NCBI GenBank assembly: GCA_935421135.1
Contig: OW285188.1
Coordinates: 27,998,433-28,062,432, forward strand
DNA from: Bugulina stolonifera
Lineage: Eukaryota > Bryozoa > Gymnolaemata > Cheilostomatida > Bugulidae
Reading direction: 5' to 3'
DNA: 64,000 bases
Of the stretch, positions 12,558 to 23,606 are shown piece by piece. Position 1 is the first letter of the stretch; each line of letters starts with the position of its first letter. A program made the translations under genes and the position numbers. The notes under the pieces are model-generated. The model worked only from the letters and a program-made list of their open reading frames with translations, was not told the origin of the DNA and did no database searches.

Positions 12558-12975
12558 TTAGTTAGTCACCCCACTCACCGAATGTGTGTTGGAACTCGGG
12601 CTATACTGGCAGTGGAGACCCTGCTGGACCCGTGATTTGTATATGTTGCAATGCCTCCTCCGGTTCGTGCTAGGACCTTGGGACTGGGTCCCCAGGCATT
12701 GCTGTCGGGTGGTGTCTGTAGCCTTTGGCCGGACCCACCCCACCCGCTATGTCGTTGTTGAAACTCGGGCCATGGACTTGGATTTGTCTCCCTAATGCAA
12801 GGAAACGCAACTCCTCATGGAATCCCTCCAAAGTGCCTGCGCCACCAGAGGTCTTGCACATGCATGACCACAGGATATGAGCATTATTCATCACCACATG
12901 CAGCGAGCCTAGCAAATACTGCAGTGAGAATTGCTTTGCAGACCAAGCCTGGAGGGTTTTATGGAGAATGAACAA
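12558..12975 (-). pseudogene. Possible degraded protein-coding fragment (transposon-like)
   Basis: A GC-richer island with a minus-strand open frame (12670-12975). Its composition looks more like real coding than the surrounding AT-rich DNA, for example the run LHVVMNNAHILWSC. I see no splice partners, start context or recognised catalytic motif. It could be a relic of a transposase or a retrocopy, and the identification is weak. Confidence 0.2.
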
Positions 12976-13130
12976 ATATTTCAGTGAGATTTTCGTCGCA
13001 GACCAAGCAGCAGACCAAACCAGTGCTTGTTTTTATAATGCCTACAGTTACACTGGTTGCTAGGTTACATACTACAATTTTTACAGTGCCGTTAGTCAAA
13101 CAGGTTACAAGGTTATATATTAATAATTTG

Positions 13131-13730
13131 CAGAGATGTGTGCAAGTTTTATTTTGGAAACTCAAGTTTCCATGGCCAACTCTTAGTTGTAACTCTTCAA
13201 GTTACAAGTCAATTCTTTCAGTGACAGATCAAAACTTTCAAGTTACGAGTTAAATATTTACATGTCCCCAGAAACTCAAGTTTTTGTCAAGTTTTCCAAG
13301 CTAACTACAAGCAAGTTTCAATTCAATTCTTTTCTTGTTTAACTCGAGTCTTTATATAGAGTTATTGGGTTATTGTTTAGCTTATGGTAAAATTTTTTAA
13401 TGAAATGGTGTTGGAAGTTCAAATTTCAAAGCAAAATGTCACAATTTTAGTTTAAAATGTGTTATAATTGTGGTTGTGGTTGGTGGTTATAACTGTGGTT
13501 ATTTCTATTCATTACAATTCACAGCTGCCCAATGAAAACTCGAGTTATTGAATATTTCAACATAATGATGTGTGAGTTGAGAGTCTTTGATCATAGCAAT
13601 AATTTAATTACAATTCAAGTTACAAGTTTTTGACAGCTGTATATTCAAGTTACGAGTCTTTCTAATAAACCATAAAATGTTGCTTGAATTAACTCGAGTG
13701 AGGGTCTTTAACTCGAGTCTGGCATCTCTG
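13131..13730. mobile_element. hAT-type non-autonomous element (600 bp)
   Basis: The ends read CAGAGATG and, inverted, CATCTCTG. The element is flanked by a perfect 8-bp direct repeat ATAATTTG (13123-13130 and 13731-13738), the target-duplication length of hAT transposons. The interior has repeated ctcgagt and aagttac motifs and no transposase frame. A TA-rich minisatellite starts directly beyond the right duplication. Confidence 0.82.
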
Positions 13731-13736
13731 ATAATT

Positions 13737-13945
13737 TGTATATGTATGTTATATATTATTATGTATGTTATATATTATTATGTATGTTATATATTATTAT
13801 TATGTATGTTATATATTATTATGTATGTTATATATTATTATTATGTATGTTATATATTATTATGTATGTTATATATTATTATGTATGTTATATATTATTA
13901 TGTATGTTATATATTATTATGTATGTTATATATTATTATGTATGT
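13737..13945. repeat. TA-rich minisatellite
   Basis: About ten copies of tatgtatgttatatattat with ATT-length variants, abutting the hAT-type element. The long open frames here (poly-YIIMYV) are artefacts of the repeat. Confidence 0.9.
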
Positions 13946-14327
13946 ACATTGTATAGCTGTAAGAAAGGGGCAGTGTGTGCATTTTCAGTTTCTTTTAGTA
14001 AAAACATCAAAATCTATTTAATGCTAACACATAAAATTTGTTCAATTTGAATGAAATAATATGCATTATTTTTATATCTATCTTGTCCATACATCAGCTT
14101 GAGTTGACATAGGTAAATACATTATTCAGTGCATCTACTATATACATGTACAGTATAATAGGTGATCAAATCTGTCTAATCCTTATATGGCAATAATCAT
14201 GATGAAAACATATTTAGCTATGAAATGTAGCTACTGCTGCGAACAACCGGTGGTTGTCTTCTCTCCCCACGAATGAAGAAGGGAGCACAACTTCAAAATA
14301 TTTTAATGTTTTAAATAGACTGCATCA

Positions 14328-17300
14328 TCAGTACTTCTCAATATCCAGTTCTGCTATAGATTTGGGTTCACCTACAAGTTCAATAGCTTCATTGGTGACC
14401 TTGAGTACCGCCCCGCAAAGCGTTTCATCTTCAACCAGCCGCACAAAGCCTTGGGCTACATACTCTGGTGTCATTAACTTGTACCCAGTGGCAGCCGTAA
14501 ACTGTCTCACACCTGCAAACACACACAATACGCATTAAGGGGCTGCCCATACTTGTATATATGATATTTGTAAGCGGCTAGAGACTTGGTTCCATGACTC
14601 AGCCCTGACTGGGGTTTGAACTGAGGCTCTACCTGATCGCCTAGCACAGACCACTGACCATTGCTAAGCTATTACTGTATAGAGCTTTGGGTTCAAACCT
14701 CCTCAGTCATGAATAGACTACTCTCACATACATAAACCAAATTCCTGGCTGCTCACAAATAAATTTTCTTGCAAGACAAATATCACAATACTTACTATTA
14801 TTAGTTACTTAGAGATAGGGAAACCTTCTGGATGGGTGGGGGTGATATTGAGTTGAGCCATGGGTGTATGGGAGGGGGGGTTAATCACTTACTGATTAAT
14901 TACATCAACTGTACCCACCTCTGATGTCTTCAAGTATCGGCGTCTCAGTCAGACCTGGACAGAGAGCGTTCACCCTCACACCAGTCAAGTTATAGTTTAA
15001 GTCCAGCTAAAATCACATCAACAAACCAAACTGAAATTGTGCTACTTGTCACTGTATGAGCCAAGGCAGGGCAGTTATAATACAACAAAATAAACTCGAC
15101 TTACATTGTTTATAGGGCCTACTGGTTTTCGATTATCTCCATGCGATTATTGTTTTAATAGAATGTATGACTCACCCCTGCTGATTTTGTCAGAGCCACT
15201 ACACCTGCTTTGCTGCCGTTATAGCACATGTACCCCTTTACAGTTTCAAATGCTGTAATTAATAGACCATAGACCATAGACAATAGACAATAGACAATAG
15301 ACCATAGACCATAGACAATAGACCATAGACCATAGACAATAGACAATAGACCATAGACCATAGACCATAGACAATAGACCATAGACCATAGACAATAGAC
15401 AATAGACCATAGACAATAGACCATAGACCATAGACAATAGACCATAGACCACAGACAATGGACCAATACATGTAATATACAACAAAGTTAATATAATATT
15501 ATGTTGCTGTAATAATATGGCATGTGCTGGAGCAGTCTGCTCTCTTGCAATGTGTGTGCCAGGAGGCTATAGCTTACTACAGAAACCACTCTATTCTTAT
15601 ACAAGTTTCATTATATGTTTTCAAAATCACTCATTTTGTTGTTATTTATTATAAATGGTGATGTAATATTCTGTTAACTTACCTGCCACTGATGCAGTGT
15701 TAACCACAACTCCTCCCCTTCCTCTCTTTTTATTCATGTAGTCCATCCCCAATCTAGTTCCGATATACACTCCCTCCTAGAACAGTCCACAAGTATTGTA
15801 TAGAGTATGTACTACAGAAGATAGTACACACAGTGTACAGGAGCGTACATGTACACACAGTGACAGTGTACAGGTGTGTACATACAGTGGCAGTATACAG
15901 GAGTGTACACAGATTGGGGGGAGATACTGGAATCTATAAGGTACTGACCAAATTTATCCTGAGAGATTTGATAGAGCGCTCTATTTCAGTATCATAAGCT
16001 ATAATCCCTGCATTGTTACACAATATATCCACTCCTCCATACTTTGTCTGCACATGCTCCAACGACCCTGTAGGTGGTAAGGTAGATATACTATACATGT
16101 ATATCTATGGTGTAGTATAATCTATGTATTGAGAATCATACAATACAGCCAGAGGCAGTCAAGACTCAGTCTGACCTTTGCTTTGATCTCTCTTAACCAT
16201 GAGATCTACATCAAAGTAAAGTCTAAATCGTAATATAATAATAATATACATTGTATATATCAGTATGTATCAGACATTAAAGTAATATGATAATAATATA
16301 CATCGTATATATCAGTATGTACATGTATATCAGATGTCGGCAGGCGTCTCCTGGGTATTATGTAGGTCATAGTCTTTATATTATAATAATATTAATTTTA
16401 TATAGTTTCAGTACCTTTAAACTGATCGTAGTCTGTTACATCGCAGGAGTAGAAATCCACAGAGCTTTGTGGAAATTGTTGCTGTAGTTCTGAGACTACA
16501 TGCTCACCACTGTTACTGATATCCACCAGACAGACCTGTTAATATGTAAAAGCGGGACATTGACTGTGTATTCAGTTGTGTGGACGAAAATGCAAACCAA
16601 TGTTATGTTGTAGGATCTCTCAGTCTATGGTAAGCTAGAGCACTGATTGGCTGAGTAGTGGTAAACTAGAGCACTAATTGGCTGAGTAGTGGTAAACTAG
16701 AGCACTAATTGGCTGAGTAGTGGTACAAGCAACTCATGATACCGTCAATCTCATTGAAGCAGGGACACCTGTTTTACGCGTGCTACGAGTATTAACATAG
16801 TTAAAAATTTGAGAAACCTTTATTACGATAGTGTTAAATAATTTTTGATCGCAAGCATTGCTCTATTTTTTCGCTGAAACTGAATCAAAAGTTTTCTAAA
16901 GATGAAAAAATTAGGGTGTTGCCCCACTGTGTCAAACTGACTCATGTTATGACATACAAAAAGGAGTCATATTTCATTGATGTCATCAACAGAAAGCCTA
17001 TTGTTACATCGCAACATACAGTAAGAGAAATTAACCTTCTAATAAATCATCTTTGAACTATTGTAATGTTTTAGTGCTTGTTTACATACGGGTGCCGAGG
17101 GCACAAGTATGCGAAAGGCTTGGAAGTTGGTAGAGGACGACCAAGTGACCTTCCACAAATCACATAAAAGAGTGAACAGTTATTAGGTGCTCTTGTTATT
17201 ATATATCTGGACGTAGGCCGATGCTGAGACTCATTAAAGAGTCCAGGGTCAACGTAGGTCTGTAGACTTTATACTCTGATATTCTAGGAACTTTAGCCCG

Positions 17301-19737
17301 ACGCTAGATTCATATAGAATCCGGGATCGACCTAAGCCGTAGAAGTGGTGTAGAGATATGCTTAAACGAGGATGGGGATGAACTCGAGCCGTATGGATCT
17401 ATGGATCTGCCGGTGGAGTTACCCGCCTACAAGAGTAAGCCTCTAGGTTTGAGTTAGGAGATGTTGCTTTATTAGAGCGCAATCAACAACTGGTTTCATA
17501 CAGAAAATGTGCTACCTTATATACTAAATATACTTCCGGTAAAAAGAGGCCGATAAGGTATCGGGTCCGGAACTGATGCAAAAACATGGATGGTTCCGCC
17601 CGACGTCGGCCACAAAAAGAGTCGGCCTTGGTACAAAAGGTGCTTACAATGGTCCGAAGTGGAAAATATATAAATATGAGCCTATTCCAAGATATCGGCC
17701 TTAACAAGTACATGGTAAAACTAAAAGACTCAGTTTAGTACAATCAGATAAGAGAAGATAATTGCTTATAATATGTGGGAAAAACCAAGTGTAATTGCAA
17801 TAATCTGATTGGTGGATAACAATAATAGAGCACACGATAAGTGGTTGATTATAATAGAGTGCAAGCATGCATTTATAATAATTGTACAAGGTAAGACAAT
17901 AATGCATGAATGGATAATATGGGTAAATGTCAATACATGTATGTATGCGATGTCAATGTCAGTGTGGCTAGCTCAGGGAGGCCATTACCACGGAGGCTGT
18001 TTCACCACACTATGTCCATTATGTTATGCATGTATATAATTACACGGACAATTGAACATACACTTATATACAACATACAAGCGTATGTATATAGGAAAAA
18101 GTGTTTTATTTAGATCATTTTGCTGGGCATGCCCTCTGTCACCGCAGATGGACGTATGCTACTGTCCTCTGACTTAGCCCACTTCACTTATGAAAACAGA
18201 GCTGTACTTTCCTGAATGTCATTGGTCAAAAATTTGTGGACTTTAGTATGATAGACAACTCCAAATTAGGTTTTAGAATATCTATAAACATGGTTTGTTA
18301 CACAGTTACAGTAAGGGGATGCCTTAATTGTCTCCTCTGGTTAAAGGTTGCATTTTTGGCCCACAATTTTTTATGGAGTGTACTGCCTTATGGTATACGT
18401 ATGGTCGTATACATGCAGCTTGAGCTGGTGCCATGTGCGAATAAATTTTGCAAGATGGAGTGCTTGATGTGGGTTGGGAGCTCTACTAGCCCACACTTTT
18501 GCTTGACTGAAGTTAGCCGTTCCTATCTCATCAACACATCACAGTTTCTCACAAACAATTGCCTATGTTCAGTGTTCGAAGTGTGGTTATACAGGAGTAT
18601 ACGATGTGCATCTACCTTAATTTTAGTAGTTATGTGGGCCGTGTACCCTCATTTTAATAGCTAGTTTTCCCCATTCAGTCACTGTGGACCTAATAGTGTA
18701 ATGGAAGAGTGCTTGACTCTCATTCACAAGGTCTTGAGTTCTGAATATTACCAGAGCATAATCTTTTTCATTTTAGCAATTCACTAATTTCTTAGCTACC
18801 ATAAGATTAAGTGGGTAGCTATACAATACTAATCTGTAAGATTGCATGTACCATGTACCCACCCCATTTGTTCCACTTCGAACACTGCTGTGTTATATAT
18901 TTGACTTGGGCTGTTCACAATATAATGATGCAGAGTAATCAAGTTTTAAACAATAAGCCAGGCTGAGAGCAAAAAGAGGCAAGCTATGTTGCAGCTAAAG
19001 CTGGGATGCAACAAGAAATAACAGGGTTTTGGGATGTCTGCCGAAATGCTGCTATGGTTGCACAAGGCTCACCCTGAATGGCTTAGTTAGCCCCAGTCTC
19101 ACGCGTGGTGATTGCTCAAAATAGTCTGCAAGTCTGTCAAGCCACCATGTACATGCGGTTACCGTGGTTACCGTGGTTACCGCTGCCAGTGATCAAACAA
19201 TACAGCACTGTTGAGTAAAGTATGATGACGTGTATGTTATATTTTTGTTCTTAGGCCTACATAAATGCACAGCCGATTACAAGGTCACATTGTGAATACA
19301 ACACGGAATTGACAATAATAAGCCTCTGCCAAAAGAGAGTTATAGCTGCCTTATACCCTAATTAGATGCCAAAATAACGACCAATCGGAGTTATACGATC
19401 ATCTGGTGTATTAGAATTGCACAACAACATTTGTAAATTGGAGCTATTGGCTCCAATAAAGCACATTGTTTTTGTACGTGGAACTTTATCTGTTTTTATA
19501 CTCAATGTATTCACGACCTAAGTTTCAGTGACAGCCCAACTTGGTCGAAAGGCTTGGACCTACAGTGTATTCCCAATGCAGGTGTCACGATCGCTCTGCC
19601 CTGAGCCAAACCACAAGTCCCATATATATACATGTACTCACAGCTTTAGCCTTAGCTTGAAGCAGAGCAGTAGCAAATGCTTTTCCTAAGCCTCCTACCC
19701 CTCCTGTTATAAGAGCTACCTTTCCCTCTATGATCAT
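14328..19737 (-). CDS. HPGD-like: 15-hydroxyprostaglandin dehydrogenase-like SDR, second copy (7 exons, 259 aa)
   Basis: Exons on the minus strand: 19737-19642, 16535-16415, 16067-15949, 15776-15683, 15252-15176, 15006-14919, 14512-14328. Exons 1-4 and 6 have the same lengths as in the 6737-11715 gene and every phase agrees. Motifs: TGGVGGLG for the cofactor, CDVTD, NNAGI, and YNGSKAG holding the catalytic Tyr and Lys. The C-terminal segment contains EYVAQGFVRLVEDETLCGAV. One difference is NTASVA where the first copy has NIASMA. The catalytic serine is kept. The protein should be a soluble NAD(P)+-dependent alcohol dehydrogenase. The substrate is inferred from HPGD resemblance only. Intron 1 is over 3 kb, while the others are short. 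It is convergent with the first copy. Confidence 0.93.
14591..14711. repeat. Imperfect inverted repeat with tRNA B-box-like arms
   Basis: The left arm (catgactcag...ggtttgaactgagg) and right arm (ggttcaaacctcctcagtcatg, split across 14685-14710) are roughly complementary. Each contains a sequence like the tRNA B box (GGTTCAAACC). A related stretch without the second arm occurs near 6405-6470. This could be a tRNA-derived SINE pair or foldback MITE in intron 6 of the second SDR. Confidence 0.4.
15259..15456. repeat. 10-bp simple repeat (atagaccata / atagacaata)
   Basis: About 20 copies of two 10-bp variants in mixed order, about 10 bp upstream of exon 5 of the second SDR on its strand. It lies very close to the splice acceptor. 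Confidence 0.92.
16617..16727. repeat. 31-bp tandem repeat (3 copies)
   Basis: Three copies of a unit with ggtaaactagagcactaatt and ggctgagta in intron 1 of the second SDR. Confidence 0.85.
16740..19640. other. Large intron 1 of second SDR, no gene seen
   Basis: A 3.1-kb intron (19641-16536). The 142-codon plus-strand frame at 18236-18664 has no motif or splice context. A tRNA-like stretch at 18690-18770 is listed separately. A short tandem repeat of ggttaccgt lies at 19155-19185. Nothing else is supportable. Confidence 0.5.
18690..18770 (+). repeat. tRNA-like SINE fragment
   Basis: Contains an A-box-like block (taatggaagagtgc) and, about 35 bp later, a B-box-like block (ggtcttgagttctg), spaced as in pol III promoters. 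The acceptor stem is not intact, so it is more likely a tRNA-derived SINE head than a functional tRNA. Confidence 0.35.
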
Positions 19738-20550
19738 GTTGGTGACTGTGCTAGTAGTTATCTACGCACTACTTACTACACCTTAACAGATGTGCGATGT
19801 GATACGGCTTACTGTACCTCACTGGTAGGATGCACTGAGTAAAGAATACCTGCATACTTCACATGCCATACACCTTACAGGACCCTGAGGCTGATAAACC
19901 TCTGCAACACTGTTTGGATATAATGTAGATGGCAGATGATTGATGATATGTGGACAATCAGATTACACTAGCCAAGTGTTACTGATAACATTAGAGTCAC
20001 TGTCTATGAAGTGATCCAGCAGATGGGGGAAGGGGGGGGGGGGTGGGGGCATGAAATTGATATTACAATCTGAATTGAAATAGGATTTTCAGCAGAATGG
20101 AACAGTGCATAATACTGTTACAATGCAAAATTCCTTAGTTTCCCAAAGTGAGCTGACACATATTACATTGTATATTCTGCTGGTAAACTAACAGTTTCTG
20201 GATGCCATTACATGATAGTATGCTGGATATTGGATCAGCTGTGACTGTGTATTGTTAGGTAAAGACTGGTTTTACAATGGCATAACTAATTTCAGTTAAT
20301 ATATTCAGGTCTTTGCTATGACTCATTGATTGTTATTATATTTTGTGATTGATGAGCTATCTGTGGATTTATAATACCCGTACATGTATATTCCTACCCA
20401 ATATGTGTTAGTATATCTTCTGTTGAATGTTTGAAGGCCTGGCACAAGTACAACAGTATAACTTTTAAACATTCAAGGAATATTCTTAAAATGTATTTAT
20501 TAGTGCACTTGAGTACAGCAGCTTTGAGGTACAGTACATTGTATGTGTAC

Positions 20551-20689
20551 GACGTGGGTGCGGCGTGGGTGCGGCGTGGGTGCGGCGTGGGTGCGGCGTG
20601 GGTGCGGCGTGGGTGCGGCGTGGGTGCGGCGTGGGTGCGGCGTGGGTGCGGCGTGGGTGCGGCGTGGGTGCGGCGTGGGTGCGGCGTCA
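20551..20689 (+). repeat. 11-bp GC-rich minisatellite
   Basis: About 12 nearly perfect copies of gtgggtgcggc. It is strikingly GC-rich against AT-rich flanks and very uniform, suggesting recent expansion or slippage. It is open in several frames as WVRRGCGVGAA, with no sign of translation. Confidence 0.93.
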
Positions 20690-20844
20690 GTGCAACGTTG
20701 TATCAGGCTATATAGCCTGACTGGCTGACTGAATGTGCTTGGCCCAGCATATATCTGAAAAGCTGAACAAAAAGCAAGTCTCAGGCAGTGTGGGTAGAAA
20801 CTTTTATACTACGTAGTTGTATTTAATGAACTGTGTCCTTTAAT

Positions 20845-20970
20845 GAGAAAGTGCCAACAATAAAAACTGTACTGGGATCCTCCAGAAAGGCTTGAATAAT
20901 CAACAGATGTGTGAGATTTATCTGTTTAATTTTAATGATGCCACACCATAATTATTGTTGGCACTTTCTC
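20845..20970. mobile_element. Foldback MITE (126 bp)
   Basis: Perfect 19-bp inverted ends, GAGAAAGTGCCAACAATAA at 20845-20863 and its complement at 20952-20970. No clear target duplication is visible, so the superfamily is undetermined. Confidence 0.6.
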
Positions 20971-22128
20971 CTGAACTACCAAAATTGAGTAGGAAATTTT
21001 CGGTTCTATTTATTTTTTTCCAAAATTTAAAAAGCCAGATTGAACTTAGGGGTAAAGGACAACTTCGGTATTATTCAGTTTTTTGAAAAATCAGCGAAGC
21101 AATTTAATGCAGGTGCAAATCAAAACTGCCCAGCACTAGTATAGATGCTTGTACTCTGCTTTGAATGAATTAAATGTTGTACATCCTGCCTTAATAACAA
21201 ATAGTATAAGACTGTTTATAATAAAATATGTTGTATCTACTCTTACTATATTATATCCACAATTAAAGATGCCTACTTTGGAGTTACCTACCCACAACTC
21301 TACCACTAAATAGGAATGCTACTGTTGCGGCACGATAGCGATCTTGAGAAACAGCTCCATGCGTGAGAAAAGCATTCTATACTTATACTTAGTAAATTTG
21401 GCTGGCCAGCCTTAGGTTAATGTTTTCCCAGATCTACTGACAACAAACAGGTAAATACACTTATGCAACAAAATACGCTTTTAATTATATAGATAACAAA
21501 GGACTGCTGTGATTGGCTGACTGTTAAGAGCTTCTGGCGACTGTTCGTTAAATACAACGGCCTGGCAAGGAACTAGAACTATATGGTAGAAAGTGTAAGT
21601 AGCACATGTATGAAAGATAGCTGACTAAATACAGGTAACTGGTTATCCCAGCTCTAATTAAAACACTAGCGATAAATGTCTGTCCAGAATGTTGGAATAA
21701 TTATAATTCAGAGCTTTATGCTTTACGCTTTATTGCTTTTGCTGTCAATGTCTGTCTTTTTATCGCTACTCAGTTGGTATCAGACCATTAATACATAAAT
21801 ATCTAAATTTCAACACAGAAATGAGGGCTTGGTTGTCGGTACAGGCTCAGGTTGTTAGGCAGTGGTTGTCCATCCATCAAAATATTCAACATTCACTTAA
21901 ATCCCATGCAGTCTCTGGTACACTATGTTCAAGGTAAAAAGGTACCATTGTTAGTACTGCTGCATATGTATCTACTAATTGTTATAATTTGTTTGTTGAA
22001 CTTTAAGTTGGAGGAGAACAATTATTTTTCATATTTCTGATTAAACTGAAGCATGCCATGTAGAAATGCATTGTCTCATACCATCTCATCACATCTCCCC
22101 TTATTTGAGAGAGAGACAACCTTTCAAC

Positions 22129-23606
22129 ATGCTCTTCTGTACACTGTTGACAATTGTGAAACTGTGCGTTCTCCATGGTAAGCTATGTGCTTGGTGTTGG
22201 ATTGAGCTATACCTATACCACACAATGTGTAGCTGTGAGTAATCACATGAGCATACACAATGTTACACAACGTTACACAATGTGTACAGTAAGATAATAG
22301 AGTATGTACACTGTGTTTAGTTGACCAATACAAGTATCTGTTGTTTTCTAGCTGACAGGACACTTGTGCCGCCCACCATTACAGAGATTATCGTCAACAC
22401 ATTTGAGGGTGAGGTACCTCTCCGCACTTCTCTGGATTACTACCAGTTCATAAATAATCAGGATTTGAGTGGCGACACCAATTACCTCAAATGTAAAGCT
22501 GTAAACTCAAGTGGCTTAACGTGGCAACACAAAGTAAAGTTTACAGACAGGTTTACAGATGTACTACCAGCTCCGTGGGTTGTAGAAGACATTACTCTGA
22601 TAGGAGAGAATGAGTATGCTGAGCTGAAGATTCACCTCCGTAACCTCAGTTATGATTTAGGTCAATACAGCGTGAGTAAGGTAGTGGATGGCTTCTATAG
22701 ATGTGTAGCCACCAGTCAGGGTGGTAAGACGGTTGCCTTGTCTCCTTCTGTGAGACTAGTTAGCCTAGGTGAGTATCACGACGTACGCAAAGTATACAGT
22801 AATTATATAATAGAATAATACAACATTGGTTATATTTACCCAACCACAGACAAATTCCCTAACACACTGCCTGCTATTCCACTACAGTAGAGTTCTCTAA
22901 CATGCTGCCCGTGAGATACACGAGATGAATGTAAATACACTTGTAGATTGAAGATGGGTTGTTTGTAGACAGTGCAGCCCTATCTGGAAACTATGGTGGA
23001 AGTTGAATGTAAAGAAAGCCTCCTAATATATTGTTCGATGATACGTGCATATAATATGTGATAGTAGATAGATACATGCATATATGTGATAGTAGATAGA
23101 TACATGCATATATGTGATAGTAGATAGATACATGCATATATCTGATAGTAGATAGATACATGCATATATGTGATAGTAGATAGATACATGCATATATCTG
23201 ATAGTAGATAGATACATGCATATATGTGATAGTAGATAGATACATGCATATATGTGATAGTAGATAGCAGCTGATTGTACATATAATACGTGTCATGGCT
23301 GATATTATACAATACAATAATATACAACGTGCAAATACCAAGAGTGACCTCATGTGACATTTATTTGGACAGGTCTGGAAGGAGATAATGTCCAGTTAAG
23401 CTCTGGATCGAAGGTTTTTCGGGAGAATGAAGCAGGAAGGTTTGTATGTGATCAGTCCAGTCAGATCAGGCCATCCGATATTACAAACTCCTTCCAAAGA
23501 CTAATAAATGGTCGGTCAGTAGTCACATACAGCTGGAGCTACCTCAACCCACCACCAAACCTACGATTCCAACTCACTTCACGCATTAAAATGGATCCTT
23601 TGACAG
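22129..23606 (+). CDS. Receptor exons 1-3: signal peptide and first Ig-like domains
   Basis: Exon 1 (49 nt) encodes the hydrophobic MLFCTLLTIVKLCVLHG leader and ends in phase 1, typical of secreted modular proteins. Exon 2 (139 aa) has Ig-like spacing, with YLKCKA near the first Cys and GFYRCVA near the second. Exon 3 carries RFVCDQ and a conserved-type Trp (SWSYL). Both are symmetric phase 1-1 exons, the classic shuffling phase. The exon 3 donor at 23606 is followed within a few bases by a 24-bp minisatellite that stays open in frame for hundreds of bases. Confidence 0.8.

Larger units (their letters stand above)
11716..14327. other. Intergenic region between convergent SDR genes
   Basis: Holds the 3' ends of the first and second dehydrogenases. 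Contains a candidate poly(A) signal, several minisatellites, a hAT-type MITE and a possible transposon fragment, all listed separately. There is no other gene I can support. Confidence 0.6.
19738..22128. other. Intergenic region between divergent SDR and receptor genes
   Basis: Should contain promoters for the minus-strand SDR and the plus-strand receptor. It holds a G-run near 20028-20048, a GC-rich minisatellite and a foldback MITE (both listed). No further exon is visible. Confidence 0.55.

Noticed and set aside
18236..18664. 142-codon plus-strand frame
   Set aside because: No recognisable motif, and it lies within an SDR intron. Cys/Leu-rich composition looks like chance.
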